This document shows, piece after piece, positions 24,934 to 33,656 of a DNA stretch of 64,000 nucleotides (the stretch's first letter is position 1; each line of letters starts with the position of its first letter). A program made the position numbers and the translations under genes. Origin of the DNA: Sulfopaludibacter sp035606355 (GTDB lineage: Bacteria > Acidobacteriota > Terriglobia > Bryobacterales > Bryobacteraceae); contig DATNFO010000012.1 in the NCBI GenBank assembly GCA_035606355.1, forward strand, positions 1-64,000. The letters run 5' to 3'. Below the pieces are notes generated by a model. The model had not been told where the DNA came from and did not search any database. It saw only the letters and a list, made by a program, of their open reading frames with translations.

Positions 24934-25794
24934 GTGGGTACCGCCCAAATCGCCTTTGTCGCGGTGCTGCTGGCGTGTATTCTTGCATTCTTCGCGCCCG
25001 CGGTTCAGCGCTCCGTCAAAGCAACCCTCCACCGCCGCCGCTGGGCGATTCTCTTCCTTCCACCGACGCTCACCGTCATCTTCTCGCTGGCGGCCTGGAG
25101 TGCTCACGCGTTTTCCGTGCGGCTGACGCTGGCGGTCCTCCTGTACACCGTGTTGCCGGTGGTGTTCGTCGCTCTGCGGCAATATGCCATCGCCATCGCG
25201 GCGCTGTGGCTGCCGGTCGAGTTCGCCTTTGGCGCGGCGCTCGTGCCGTTGCAGGCTCGCGGATTCCTGCATGCTGTCATCTACGGAGTCGCAATTCTTC
25301 TCGGCCTGATCCTGTTCCTTTGCTACACGGGGTTGCCCGGGATGAAGTTCAACCTGCCGCGCAGCGCGCGCGACCTTTGGCTGCCGCTCGCCGCGTTTGC
25401 GATCACCGCACCGGTGCTGATCGGCGTGGGCATGCCGATCGGGTTTATCCCGCCTCCGCATCTGCCGGTGCAGCCCGCCGGCCGGATGGCAAGCGCGTTC
25501 GGAATTATCTTTGCGGGCACGGCGCTTCCGGAGGAGATTCTCTTCCGCGCGCTGATACAGAATCTCATCGTGCAACGCTGGGGCAAAGGCTGGCGGACGC
25601 TGCTGGCCGCCAGCGTGATTTTCGGCGCGGCGCATCTCGACAACGGTCCTCAACCGCTGCCGAACTGGCGATACGCCATCCTTGCGACCATTGCGGGAGT
25701 AGCGTATGGGCGCGTATTCCAACTGAGCTCCAGCATCGTGTCTTCGGCCCTGTTGCACACCCTCGTCGACTGGACTAAGCACTTCTTTTTCTGA
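24934..25794 (+). CDS. CPBP-family intramembrane metalloprotease
   Basis: The 286-residue polytopic protein (about eight hydrophobic segments) carries the CPBP/CAAX-protease motifs: Glu200-Glu201 with Arg205 (PEEILFR), His234 (GAAHLDNG) and His275 (LLHTLVDW). All catalytic residues of the Rce1-like glutamyl protease are present. Bacterial members process small peptides or act in bacteriocin immunity and membrane protein control; the substrate is unknown. The GTG start has little leader. The stop overlaps the ATG of the next gene (TGATG), so the two are translationally coupled. Confidence 0.85.
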   Translation: MGTAQIAFVAVLLACILAFFAPAVQRSVKATLHRRRWAILFLPPTLTVIFSLAAWSAHAFSVRLTLAVLLYTVLPVVFVALRQYAIAIAALWLPVEFAFGAALVPLQARGFLHAVIYGVAILLGLILFLCYTGLPGMKFNLPRSARDLWLPLAAFAITAPVLIGVGMPIGFIPPPHLPVQPAGRMASAFGIIFAGTALPEEILFRALIQNLIVQRWGKGWRTLLAASVIFGAAHLDNGPQPLPNWRYAILATIAGVAYGRVFQLSSSIVSSALLHTLVDWTKHFFF

Positions 25795-26375
25795 TGCTTG
25801 CGATTTTAGAGGCCCTGCTTGTTTTCGCCGCTATCGAAGCTTACATCTGGCGGTTGCGCTACATCGCCGGCTGGACCTGGATCGTGATCCTCGGAGCGAT
25901 GCTGCTGAGTCACGCACTGCACGGGGAAACTCCGCGTACCCTCGGCTTTCGGATGGATAACTTCGGCGACGCCGCAAGGCGCTTCGGACCCGCGGTCGCC
26001 GTTATCGCCTCACTCATTCTGCTTTTTGGAGCCGGTTTGCACTCGTTTCGGGCTCTTACGAACCTGTCTTATACAGGTTCATTTGCCGTTTATTTATTGT
26101 GGGGTTGTTTTCAACAATATACGTTGAATTCCTATTTCGGGCGACGTATACAGGTACAAGTGGTCCCCGCGGCGCTGTTTTCCGCCGCTCACTATCCCAA
26201 TTTTTTTCTGGTGGCGGTGACGTTCGTCCTGGGGTATGCCGCGACCGTCGCATACCGGCGGCAGCCGAACATCTACTTCCTGGGAATCGCCCACGGAGTC
26301 ATCGGATTTCTGCTGTATTGGGCGCTGCCGGATGCGGTCACTCATCACCTGAATGTCGGTCCGGGATACCGTTAG
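25794..26375 (+). CDS. CPBP-like membrane protein with altered active site
   Basis: The 193-residue membrane protein (five to six helices) aligns with the C-terminal half of CPBP proteases. His133 (FSAAHYPN) and His167 (LGIAHGVIGF) are kept, but the EExxxR motif is replaced by Gln107-Gln108 and Asn112 (CFQQYTLNSYF). It is likely inactive as a protease or uses another chemistry. The coupling to an intact CPBP gene suggests a partner or regulatory subunit, or an expression pair left by gene duplication. Base use dips near 26060-26150, where the DNA is AT-richer than its surroundings. Confidence 0.7.
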   Translation: MLAILEALLVFAAIEAYIWRLRYIAGWTWIVILGAMLLSHALHGETPRTLGFRMDNFGDAARRFGPAVAVIASLILLFGAGLHSFRALTNLSYTGSFAVYLLWGCFQQYTLNSYFGRRIQVQVVPAALFSAAHYPNFFLVAVTFVLGYAATVAYRRQPNIYFLGIAHGVIGFLLYWALPDAVTHHLNVGPGYR

Positions 26376-26530
26376 CGTCTTTGGTGCGCGCGCGTCCCAA
26401 GCCGGCACAGAACGTCCCACAAGCGAACACCGCCAAATTGCTGCCTACCCGCTTAACCTCTGATACGTCATATGTTAGACTGAGCGGCTATTTGGCAGAA
26501 GCCGTGCCCTTTCTGCACGGGAATACCGAA

Positions 26531-27820
26531 ATGGACATACCTCGCAAGAACGCCGGCCGCAAAAAAATTATCCGCATGACCGTCACCGCTGTGGTGGGTC
26601 TCGGAATCGTCGCCGGAATCACCTACGCCGTAACGCGGCTCAAGCCGGCGGCGCCCGGCGTGGAATATGGAACTCTGTGGCCGGACACGGTGAAGCGCGG
26701 CCCCATGGTTCGCGAGATCCACGGTTTAGGCACGCTGGTTCCCGAAGATACGCTGCTCATCACTGCTGCTACAGATGGACGTGTGGAGCGCATTATCGTG
26801 AGGCCCGGAACGCCGGTTAAGGCCGATACCGTGGTGATGATCCTGACCAGCCCCGAGCTCGAAACCGATGCTCTGAAGGCGCAGTACGATCTCAAAGCCG
26901 CGCAGGCCGACTACGAGAATTTGAAGGTGACGCTGCAGAAGACCTTCCTCGATCTCAAGAGCGTCGCGGCGCAAGTTCATACGGATCTGGAGACAGCCAA
27001 GCTGCAGGCGGAGCGCGATCAGACGCTTTCGAAAGACGGTCTGGTTTCGCAAATCGACGCCAAGATCTCCGCGCAGAAGGCCGCCCAGCTCGCCGAGCAG
27101 GAAAAGATCCAGCAACAGCGCATCGATATTGACGCGCAGGCACAGGAAGCGCAGCTCGCCGCGGCAAAAGTGAAAGTCGAACAACTGCAATCCGCGTACG
27201 AGCTCAAGAAGAGCCAGGTGGATCAGTTGAAAGTCCGCGCCGGTTTCGCGGGCATGCTGGAAGCCGTGCCGCCGCCGCTGAACCCGGTGGAAGAGGGGCA
27301 AAAAGTGACTGCCGGAACGCCGCTTGGAAAAGTCGCGCAGCCTTCGCATCTGAAGGCGGAACTGAAAATTCCCGAAACTCAGGTGAGAGATATCGTGATC
27401 GGCCAGCCCGCGATTATCGATACGCGCCTGGCGGGCGGCGGATCGAACGGGTTGATTGACGGGCACGTCTCGCGCATCGATTCCTCAGTCCTAAACGGAA
27501 CGGTGACGGTGGATGTGGCGCTGAAAGGCGCGCTGCCGCCGGGAGCGCGGCCCGACTTGAGCGTGGACGGTACGATTCAGCTCGAAAAACTGGACAACGT
27601 GTTGTATGTCGGCAAGCCGGTCTTCGGGCAGGAGAACTCCACGGTTCAACTCTTCAAGGTGGAGCCCGACGAAAAGTACGCCGATAAAGTGAAGGTCACA
27701 TTCGGCCGCAGCAGCGTGAATACCATTGAAATCAAGCAGGGTCTGAACGTCGGGGACAAGGTGATCCTCTCCGACATGTCGAACTACGACAACAGCGACC
27801 GAATTAAATTGAACCACTAA
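26531..27820 (+). CDS. Periplasmic adaptor (HlyD/MacA-like membrane fusion protein)
   Basis: The 429-residue membrane fusion protein begins with a short cytoplasmic basic stretch (PRKNAGRKK), one membrane segment (about residues 17-35, VTAVVGLGIVAGITYAV), a lipoyl half (ITAATDGRVERIIVRPGTPV), a coiled-coil hairpin (about 100-250; KAQYDLKAAQADYENL), the second lipoyl half and beta-barrel domains. The frame is open far upstream of ATG 26531, but that part overlaps the preceding gene and looks non-coding. It heads an ABC export cluster: ATPase 30 bases downstream, fused permease at 29860, second ATPase at 32296. It should bridge the inner-membrane transporter to a TolC-type channel such as the one at 23208. 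Confidence 0.88.
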   Translation: MDIPRKNAGRKKIIRMTVTAVVGLGIVAGITYAVTRLKPAAPGVEYGTLWPDTVKRGPMVREIHGLGTLVPEDTLLITAATDGRVERIIVRPGTPVKADTVVMILTSPELETDALKAQYDLKAAQADYENLKVTLQKTFLDLKSVAAQVHTDLETAKLQAERDQTLSKDGLVSQIDAKISAQKAAQLAEQEKIQQQRIDIDAQAQEAQLAAAKVKVEQLQSAYELKKSQVDQLKVRAGFAGMLEAVPPPLNPVEEGQKVTAGTPLGKVAQPSHLKAELKIPETQVRDIVIGQPAIIDTRLAGGGSNGLIDGHVSRIDSSVLNGTVTVDVALKGALPPGARPDLSVDGTIQLEKLDNVLYVGKPVFGQENSTVQLFKVEPDEKYADKVKVTFGRSSVNTIEIKQGLNVGDKVILSDMSNYDNSDRIKLNH

Positions 27821-27850
27821 GAAAGAAATTTCGTAAGGGGATTTTTGAAT

Positions 27851-28558
27851 ATGGAAAACGGTGGGCAGCCGCTGATTCGACTGGATAAAGTGAGCAAGGT
27901 CTTCGTCACCGACGAAGTGGAGACGCATGCGCTCAGCAGCATCCATTTCGAGGTGAAGAAGGGAGAGTACCTATCGATTGCCGGCCCATCGGGCTGCGGC
28001 AAGAGTACGCTGCTGGCGATTCTCGGCTTGCTGGATACGCCGACCGACGGCACGTATTACTTGAACGGCAAGCCGGTAACCGGGCTGAAGCTCAGCGAGC
28101 GCGCGCGCATTCGCAACCGCGAGATCGGATTTATTTTCCAGGCGTTCAACTTAATCGGCGACCTCACCGTCTACGAAAACGTCGAACTGCCGCTCACCTA
28201 TCGCGGCATGCCTTCGAGCGAGCGTAAGCGCCGCGTGCACGATGCGCTGGAGCGCGTCGGGATGAGCCATCGTATGAAGCATTATCCGTCGCAGCTTTCG
28301 GGCGGCCAGCAGCAGCGCGTAGCCGTGGCCCGCGCCCTCAGCGGCGACCCTTTGATTCTCCTCGCCGATGAGCCCACCGGAAACCTGGACTCGGCCAATG
28401 GTGAAGCCGTCATGAACCTGCTGCGCGAGCTGCATGCCGCCGGTTCGACGATTTGCATGGTGACTCACGACCCGCGATACGCGGAGTTCGCCGACCGCAC
28501 GATTCGCCTCTTCGACGGGCGCATTGTCGAAGAGAGTATCGAATCGGCTAAAAACTAG
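27851..28558 (+). CDS. ABC transporter ATPase (LolD/MacB type), intact
   Basis: The 235-residue nucleotide-binding subunit has Walker A with Lys51 (GPSGCGKST), Q-loop (FIFQAFN), signature LSGGQQQRVAVARA, Walker B and D-loop LADEPTGNLDS, and H-loop VTHD. AAGGGGA sits 8 bases before ATG 27851, which decides against the in-frame TTG at 27845. It is of the LolD/MacB/FtsE subgroup that pairs with FtsX-like permeases and powers mechanotransmission rather than classic transport. It lies between the adaptor gene and a DUF4097 gene; the only permease nearby is at 29860. Confidence 0.92.
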   Translation: MENGGQPLIRLDKVSKVFVTDEVETHALSSIHFEVKKGEYLSIAGPSGCGKSTLLAILGLLDTPTDGTYYLNGKPVTGLKLSERARIRNREIGFIFQAFNLIGDLTVYENVELPLTYRGMPSSERKRRVHDALERVGMSHRMKHYPSQLSGGQQQRVAVARALSGDPLILLADEPTGNLDSANGEAVMNLLRELHAAGSTICMVTHDPRYAEFADRTIRLFDGRIVEESIESAKN

Positions 28559-28604
28559 GCTGCTGTCTAGCCTTAAAGTCAACCGAGAACCTGGAGGGGG
28601 CTCG

Positions 28605-29387
28605 ATGGTGAAACTGAAGGGGACCCTGGCAGTTGTACTGTCTCTGTGTGCCGTCCAACTGCTGCAAGCCAAATCAATCGGTATCTCCCATGCGGAGTTC
28701 CGTCATAGCTATCAACTCGGGCCCGGAGGGCGGCTGGTTCTGCAGAATCTCTACGGGGATGTGAGCATCACTGCCTGGGATCGCGACGAGGTTCTGGTGG
28801 AAGCCTTTAAGCATTCCGCCGACCCGCGCCGGCTGGACGACGCAGTCATTGTGGTTGAGCCCTCCACGGGGCTGCTCTCCATACGGACGCAGTATGCGGG
28901 GTCTGACGCGTCGCATCCGGCGCAGGTGGAATACCGGATTACGGTGCCGCGCACTACGCATCTGGAGCAGGTCAACCTGATCAACGGCGGCCTTTCGATC
29001 AGCGGAGTTTCCGGTCCGGTGAAGGCTTCGGCGGTCAACGGCAGCATCCATGCCGACCGTCTGGAAGGCGATACGGAGCTTTCCACGATCAACGGCCAAC
29101 TGATTGCCGACTTCGACAGAGTTTCGGCGAAGAGGCCGATTACGTTGAGCAGCGTCAACGGTCCGATACGGCTGTCGCTGCCTCCCTGCGCTCATGCGCG
29201 GCTGGAGGCGACGAACCGCAGCGGCGGGATCGAGAGCGACATCGGGCATGTTTCGCGCGCGCAGAGCGGGCAGGAACTGCATACCACGGTGAACAACGGC
29301 GGCGCGGAGATCCACGTGAAGAATGTGAACGGCGGAATCTCGATCCACTCCAGTTGGAATCGCAGGAAGACCAGAGCTACGAGTTAG
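28605..29387 (+). CDS. Exported DUF4097 beta-helix protein
   Basis: The 260-residue protein has a signal peptide (MVKLKGTLAVVLSLCAVQLLQA) and a DUF4097-type right-handed beta-helix. Successive rungs carry repeated Asn-Gly turns (SAVNGSIHA, STINGQLIA, SSVNGPIRL, VNNGGAEIHV, NVNGGISI). GGAGGGGG lies 5 bases before ATG 28605. DUF4097 is annotated as a putative adhesin; such genes often sit beside MacB-like ABC systems in acidobacteria and may scaffold or sense at the envelope. It is 47 bases after the ATPase gene and probably in the same transcript. The repeat mosaic follows directly. Confidence 0.8.
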   Translation: MVKLKGTLAVVLSLCAVQLLQAKSIGISHAEFRHSYQLGPGGRLVLQNLYGDVSITAWDRDEVLVEAFKHSADPRRLDDAVIVVEPSTGLLSIRTQYAGSDASHPAQVEYRITVPRTTHLEQVNLINGGLSISGVSGPVKASAVNGSIHADRLEGDTELSTINGQLIADFDRVSAKRPITLSSVNGPIRLSLPPCAHARLEATNRSGGIESDIGHVSRAQSGQELHTTVNNGGAEIHVKNVNGGISIHSSWNRRKTRATS

Positions 29388-29395
29388 GCTGCCGC

Positions 29396-29800
29396 GCCAT
29401 TCGCGTTTCGATGCACCTTTTACCGCTCCCTCACGGGGCGGTGAAAAGATCCGGCTGCTGTTCTCGTCGCGCTCCATTCGCCTTTTCGATGCCGTTTACC
29501 GCTCCCTCACGGTCGCGGCTCCGTTAGCAGAATCAAGTACATAGGGAGCCGTGACCGTTAGGGGCTGTGAAGAAATATCGAATTGCTTTTCTCCGCATTC
29601 AAACGTACCTCGCATCCTCGGCACCGTTTACCGCTCCCTTACGGTCACGGCTCCGTAAGTAGTTGATTCTGCTAACGGAGCCGCGACCGTGAGGAAGCGG
29701 TAAAAGGTGCATCGAAAGGCGGACGGAGTGCGACGAGAACGGCAGCCGGATTTTTTCACAAGCCCGTTAGGGAGCGGTAAATGGTGCCGGGGATACGGAA
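29396..29800. repeat. Family A repeat mosaic, largest copy (fills the 29388-29859 gap)
   Basis: No gene lies in this stretch of about 470 bases. It holds a partial unit (GTTTCGATGCACCTTTTACC near 29405), a full unit at 29442-29530 (GAAAAGATCCGGCTGCTG, then GGTCGCGGCTCCGTTAGCAG), an inverted segment around 29580-29660, and a full inverted unit at 29672-29760 (CTGCTAACGGAGCCGCGACC, then GGCAGCCGGATTTTTTCAC). A further core (GGAGCGGTAAATGGTGCCGG) lies near 29770. Units are about 90 bases and match 6150-6318 and, in part, 118-212. It splits the ABC cluster in two. Confidence 0.75.
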
Positions 29801-29859
29801 GCAATTCGATTTTTGGTGCGGGTGTCGTCATCTGATGCTGCGTGTTAACCTGACAGGCC

Positions 29860-32289
29860 ATGCACCCGGTGGCACAGGACGTCCGGTACGGGGTTCGCCT
29901 GTTATGGAAAACTCCTGGTTACACGGCGATCGCGCTGATGGCTTTGGCGCTCGGCATCGGCGCGACCACCGCAATTTTCAGTGTGGTGGATGCGGTGCTT
30001 CTGAAGCCGCTGCCATTTCGCGATGCCGGCCGCCTGCTGATTGTTCTGGAGCGCAACCCTACGCTGCATAAGAACTACATGTTCCTGGCGCCCGCGAATC
30101 TCTTCGATTGGCGGGAGCAAAGCCAGAGTTTCACGGGAATCGGCGCATTCCGTTCCGGCGTCCGCGTGAACCTCACGGGCGGACCCAACGGGCGGATTCA
30201 GCCGGAGGAGATCCGCGCCGAGTACGTCACGGCGAACCTGTTTTCTTTACTGGGCGCGCAAACCGTAGTGGGCCGCGACTTTCGGGCGGACGAAGACAAG
30301 CCCGGCCACTCCAATTTCGCTTTGCTGAGCCACCGTCTGTGGACGAGCCACTTTGCGGCCGACGCTTCGATTTCAGGGAAGACCATTCGCGTGCGCAATC
30401 AGAGCTACACGGTGGCCGGCGTAATGCCGCCGAACTTCGCGATCCTCGACCCGGCGGTGGATTTATGGCTGCCGCTCGCGGTCAATCCGGCGGACCCGCG
30501 ACAGGCGAATGCGCGCAGCTTAAGTGCCGTAGCGCGCCTCAAGCCGGGTGTTTCGCTGCAACAGGCGCAGACCGAAATGGATGGTATCGGCGCGCGGGAA
30601 GAACAGGCCAACCGGACCCTGAACCTGGGCTACCGTCCGGCGCTTTACCCGTTGCGCGACCAGATTGCCGGCAAGACCAAACAGGCGCTGATGGTGCTCT
30701 CGGCGGCTGTCGGACTCCTGCTTTTGATGGCGTGCGCGAACGTGGCGAACCTGCTGCTGGCGCGCGGCGCATCGCGGCAAAAAGAGCTCGCCGTTCGCGC
30801 GGCGCTGGGTGCGGCGCGGAGCCGGATCGTGGTGCAATTGCTGAGCGAATCGGTGATGCTCGCGCTGACAGGCGGCCTGATTGGAATTGCACTGGCGGCC
30901 GGCAGCGTGGCGCTGTTGCGCCGCTTCGGCACAGACGCCCTCCCGCGCCTCAGCGAGATTGCTCTCGATGGCCGGGTGCTGCTGTTTGCGCTTGCCGTTT
31001 CCGTGCTCACGGGAATCGTCTTCGGTATCGCGCCGGCGCTGCGCGCGTCCGGACCTTCGTTGAATGCCGCGCTGGTTGAAACCGGACGCGGTGGAGGCGT
31101 CAGCCGCGCGAGCCGGCGCTTGCGGTCCGCCCTGGCATGCGCGGAAATTGCGTTGGCGGTGGTGGTGCTGATCGGCGCGGGGCTGCTGATTCGCAGCTTC
31201 GTACGCATGCGCGCTGCTGACGCAGGGTTCGACCCGCACAATGTTTTGACGTTTCGTTTGCCGCTGGCAGGCGGCCGCAATGCCACCCCGGACGGCGCAA
31301 TCGCGTTTTTCCGGCAGGCACGAGCGCAACTCTCCGGCCTCCCGGGCGTCCAATCCGTAGGGATGATCGATACGCTTCCGCTCACCGGGCTCGGCACGGG
31401 ATACACGTTCAGTGTGGATGGCCGCGCGCCGTCGCGCGAAGAACAGCGCCCGATCGCTCTTGCCCGCTCCATCGGTCCGGGATACTTCCGGGCGTTGCGC
31501 ATTCCGCTGGTGGCCGGCCGCGATTTCACGGAAGCGGATAATAAAGATGCTCCGCCGGTGATCGTCGTGAATCAACTCCTGGTCCGCCGCTTCTTTCCGA
31601 ATCAGAACCCGATCGGCGCGCGATTGGTGCTTCACGATCGCGGCGGACGAATTGCGGAGATCGTCGGCGTCGTGGGCGATGTGAAACCCGAGCGTATCGA
31701 CACAGCCGATTGGCCTGCGATGTACCTGCCGTTCGCGCAAAGCACGAATCCCACGATGGTGATGACGCTGCGCACCGCGCAATCGCCCCTTGCGGTCGCG
31801 ACGGCAGCGCAACGCGCCATCCATCAACTCGATCCCGACCAGCCGGTGGCGGACGTGCGTTCGATGGACTCGATTGTCGACGAAGCAACCGGCGATGCGC
31901 GCTTCAATGCGATGGTGCTCGGACTGTTCGCGGCGATCGCGTTCGTGCTGGCGGCCGTCGGCATCTACGGCGTGATTGCTTACGACGTGAGCCAGCGGAC
32001 TAATGAGATCGGGCTTCGCATGGCGCTCGGCGCCGAATCACGGGACATTGCACGGCTGGTGCTGATGAAAGGCGCGGAACTGGCCGCAACCGGCATCGCC
32101 GTGGGGCTCGCCGCCGCCGTCCTGTTGACTCGTTACATGGAGTCCATGCTCTACACGGTTCGCGCCACCGATTTTTCCACCTTCGCCGCCATGAGCGTGC
32201 TGCTGGGGGTGGTGGCGCTGGCCGCCAGTTATCTGCCGTCTCGCCGGGCCATGGCGCTCGACCCCGTGATTGCCTTGAGGCACGAGTAA
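29860..32289 (+). CDS. Fused double FtsX/MacB permease (acidobacterial ADOP-like)
   Basis: The 809-residue ABC permease has two copies of the MacB-type unit in one chain. A periplasmic-core plus FtsX half (about 20-420; YTAIALMALALGIGATTAIF, then LLLLMACANVANLLLARGAS) is followed by a second half (about 430-809; ALACAEIALAVVVLIGAGLL, then NEIGLRMALGAESRDIARLV). This is the architecture called acidobacterial duplicated orphan permease, here in an unusual setting: it is not an orphan, since an ATPase starts 6 bases after its stop and another lies upstream. The N-terminal MHPVAQDVRYGVRLLWKTPG is typical of the family. One chain could replace the usual permease dimer. Confidence 0.9.
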   Translation: MHPVAQDVRYGVRLLWKTPGYTAIALMALALGIGATTAIFSVVDAVLLKPLPFRDAGRLLIVLERNPTLHKNYMFLAPANLFDWREQSQSFTGIGAFRSGVRVNLTGGPNGRIQPEEIRAEYVTANLFSLLGAQTVVGRDFRADEDKPGHSNFALLSHRLWTSHFAADASISGKTIRVRNQSYTVAGVMPPNFAILDPAVDLWLPLAVNPADPRQANARSLSAVARLKPGVSLQQAQTEMDGIGAREEQANRTLNLGYRPALYPLRDQIAGKTKQALMVLSAAVGLLLLMACANVANLLLARGASRQKELAVRAALGAARSRIVVQLLSESVMLALTGGLIGIALAAGSVALLRRFGTDALPRLSEIALDGRVLLFALAVSVLTGIVFGIAPALRASGPSLNAALVETGRGGGVSRASRRLRSALACAEIALAVVVLIGAGLLIRSFVRMRAADAGFDPHNVLTFRLPLAGGRNATPDGAIAFFRQARAQLSGLPGVQSVGMIDTLPLTGLGTGYTFSVDGRAPSREEQRPIALARSIGPGYFRALRIPLVAGRDFTEADNKDAPPVIVVNQLLVRRFFPNQNPIGARLVLHDRGGRIAEIVGVVGDVKPERIDTADWPAMYLPFAQSTNPTMVMTLRTAQSPLAVATAAQRAIHQLDPDQPVADVRSMDSIVDEATGDARFNAMVLGLFAAIAFVLAAVGIYGVIAYDVSQRTNEIGLRMALGAESRDIARLVLMKGAELAATGIAVGLAAAVLLTRYMESMLYTVRATDFSTFAAMSVLLGVVALAASYLPSRRAMALDPVIALRHE

Positions 32290-32295
32290 ACCAAC

Positions 32296-33003
32296 ATGAT
32301 CACTTTACGAAACTTAGAAAAATTTTATGAAGGCGGTTATGGACGCACGTACGTGCTCCGCCGTGTGAATGTCGAAATCAAAGAGGGCGAATTCGTCACC
32401 ATTATGGGACCGTCCGGAGCGGGGAAGAGCACGCTCTTGAGCATTCTCGGGATGCTGGACCATTCGTGGACCGGCGAGTTCGAATTTTTCGGCAACTCCG
32501 TGCATCGCATGAAGCCGAAAGATCGCGTGGAACTCAACAAGAAGTACGTCGGCTTCGTATTTCAGAGCTATCACCTCATCGACAATCTCACGGTGTACGA
32601 AAACCTGGACATCCCGTTGTCCTACCGCAACGTGAAGGGCTCCGAGCGCGCGGCGATCGTGTGCGACACGCTGGACCGTTTCCACATCGTCGGGAAGCGC
32701 GATCTGTATCCGAGTCAGCTTTCGGGCGGCCAGCAGCAGCTTGTAGCGGTGGCGCGCGCGGTGATCGCGAATCCCAGACTGATCCTCGCCGACGAGCCCA
32801 CGGGCAACCTGCATTCGAGCCAAGGCAAGGAAATCATGGAGCTGTTCCAGAAGCTGAACGCCGAAGGCACCACGATCATTCAGGTGACGCACTCGGAAGC
32901 CAACGCGGCGTTCGGGCACAGGCTGATTCAGCTTGCCGATGGGTGGGTGGTGAGCGGCGGCACGGATTCGGTTGCTCCCGCGACGCCCGGCGCTACCGCG
33001 TAA
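32296..33003 (+). CDS. ABC transporter ATPase (LolD/MacB type), altered D-loop
   Basis: The 235-residue ATPase has Walker A with Lys44 (GPSGAGKST), Q-loop (FVFQSYH), Walker B with the catalytic Glu (LILADEP) and H-loop VTHS. Two positions depart from the family. The signature reads LSGGQQQLVAVARA with Leu149 where Arg is normal, and the D-loop reads GNLHSS with His173 where Asp is normal. The D-loop Asp helps couple the two ATP sites, so this subunit may form an asymmetric pair with the intact ATPase at 27851. It starts 6 bases after the fused permease and overlaps the methyltransferase start (TAATG). Confidence 0.9.
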   Translation: MITLRNLEKFYEGGYGRTYVLRRVNVEIKEGEFVTIMGPSGAGKSTLLSILGMLDHSWTGEFEFFGNSVHRMKPKDRVELNKKYVGFVFQSYHLIDNLTVYENLDIPLSYRNVKGSERAAIVCDTLDRFHIVGKRDLYPSQLSGGQQQLVAVARAVIANPRLILADEPTGNLHSSQGKEIMELFQKLNAEGTTIIQVTHSEANAAFGHRLIQLADGWVVSGGTDSVAPATPGATA

Positions 33004-33647
33004 TGCAGTGGTTTGCGGCGCTTTCGGCGCGCTTCCGCCGCCGCCGCATGGCCGCCTTTGTGCGCGACTTCCAGGTGACGGAGAAGACGCGCATTCTCGA
33101 TATCGGCGGCACGCCCGATAACTGGAATCTGATCGCTCAGCGCCCTCAGGTGACACTGCTGAATATGCCGCGGGCACGCGCCGATGTCGGCGCGGCTACG
33201 TGGGTGGCAGGCGACGGGCGTCAACTTCCGTTCCGCGACGGCGCTTTCGATATCGTGTTCAGCAACTCGGTGATCGAGCATGTGGGCGACGGCGCGAGCC
33301 AGCAGCGCTTTGCCGCCGAAGCCGGCCGCGTGGGCCGTGCGTTCTGGGTGCAGACGCCGAACCGGTGGTTTCCGGTTGAGCAGCATCTGCTGACACCCGT
33401 GGTCCACTGGCTGCCGCGCGCTTGGCAGCGCGTGCTCATGCCGCGCGTGAATTTGTGGCAGCGGCTCGCGCGGGTGACGGAAGACCGGCGGCGGTTTTAT
33501 ATCGACCATTACCTGAATGATGTTCGCCTGCTGGATGCCGCGGGAGTGCGCGCGCTTTTTCCCGGTGCGGTGATTGTGCGCGAACGGTTCTGGGGAGTGA
33601 CGAAGAGCCTGATTGCCGTGCGCCGTCCGCCGCCTGGGTTACAATGA
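33003..33647 (+). CDS. Class I SAM-dependent methyltransferase
   Basis: The 214-residue protein has motif I ILDIGGTPDNW (about 31-41) and post-motif sequence AFDIVFSNSVIEHVGD, as in the UbiE/methyltransf_11 group. The C-terminal half (LLTPVVHWLPRAWQRVLM, WQRLARVTEDRRRFYID) is basic and hydrophobic, as in enzymes acting on lipids or membrane-near substrates. The substrate is not evident. It overlaps the upstream ATPase stop, so it is co-translated with the ABC genes and may modify the exported molecule. A -10-like TACAAT lies inside its last codons. Confidence 0.82.
   Translation: MQWFAALSARFRRRRMAAFVRDFQVTEKTRILDIGGTPDNWNLIAQRPQVTLLNMPRARADVGAATWVAGDGRQLPFRDGAFDIVFSNSVIEHVGDGASQQRFAAEAGRVGRAFWVQTPNRWFPVEQHLLTPVVHWLPRAWQRVLMPRVNLWQRLARVTEDRRRFYIDHYLNDVRLLDAAGVRALFPGAVIVRERFWGVTKSLIAVRRPPPGLQ
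33640..33645 (+). promoter_or_regulatory. Possible -10 element before the unknown 167-residue gene
   Basis: TACAAT followed by GACG lies 11 bases before ATG 33657, inside the end of the methyltransferase gene, so the next gene may have its own short-leader promoter. Confidence 0.3.
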
Positions 33648-33656
33648 CGTTGCATC

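Noticed and set aside
26099..26530. Upstream extension of the adaptor ORF
   Set aside because: It overlaps the CPBP-like gene in another frame and has no ribosome site or homology; the membrane anchor starts at 26531.
29860..32289. Frameshift or fusion artefact in the 809-residue permease
   Set aside because: The single frame is open throughout and the duplicated layout is known for acidobacterial permeases.
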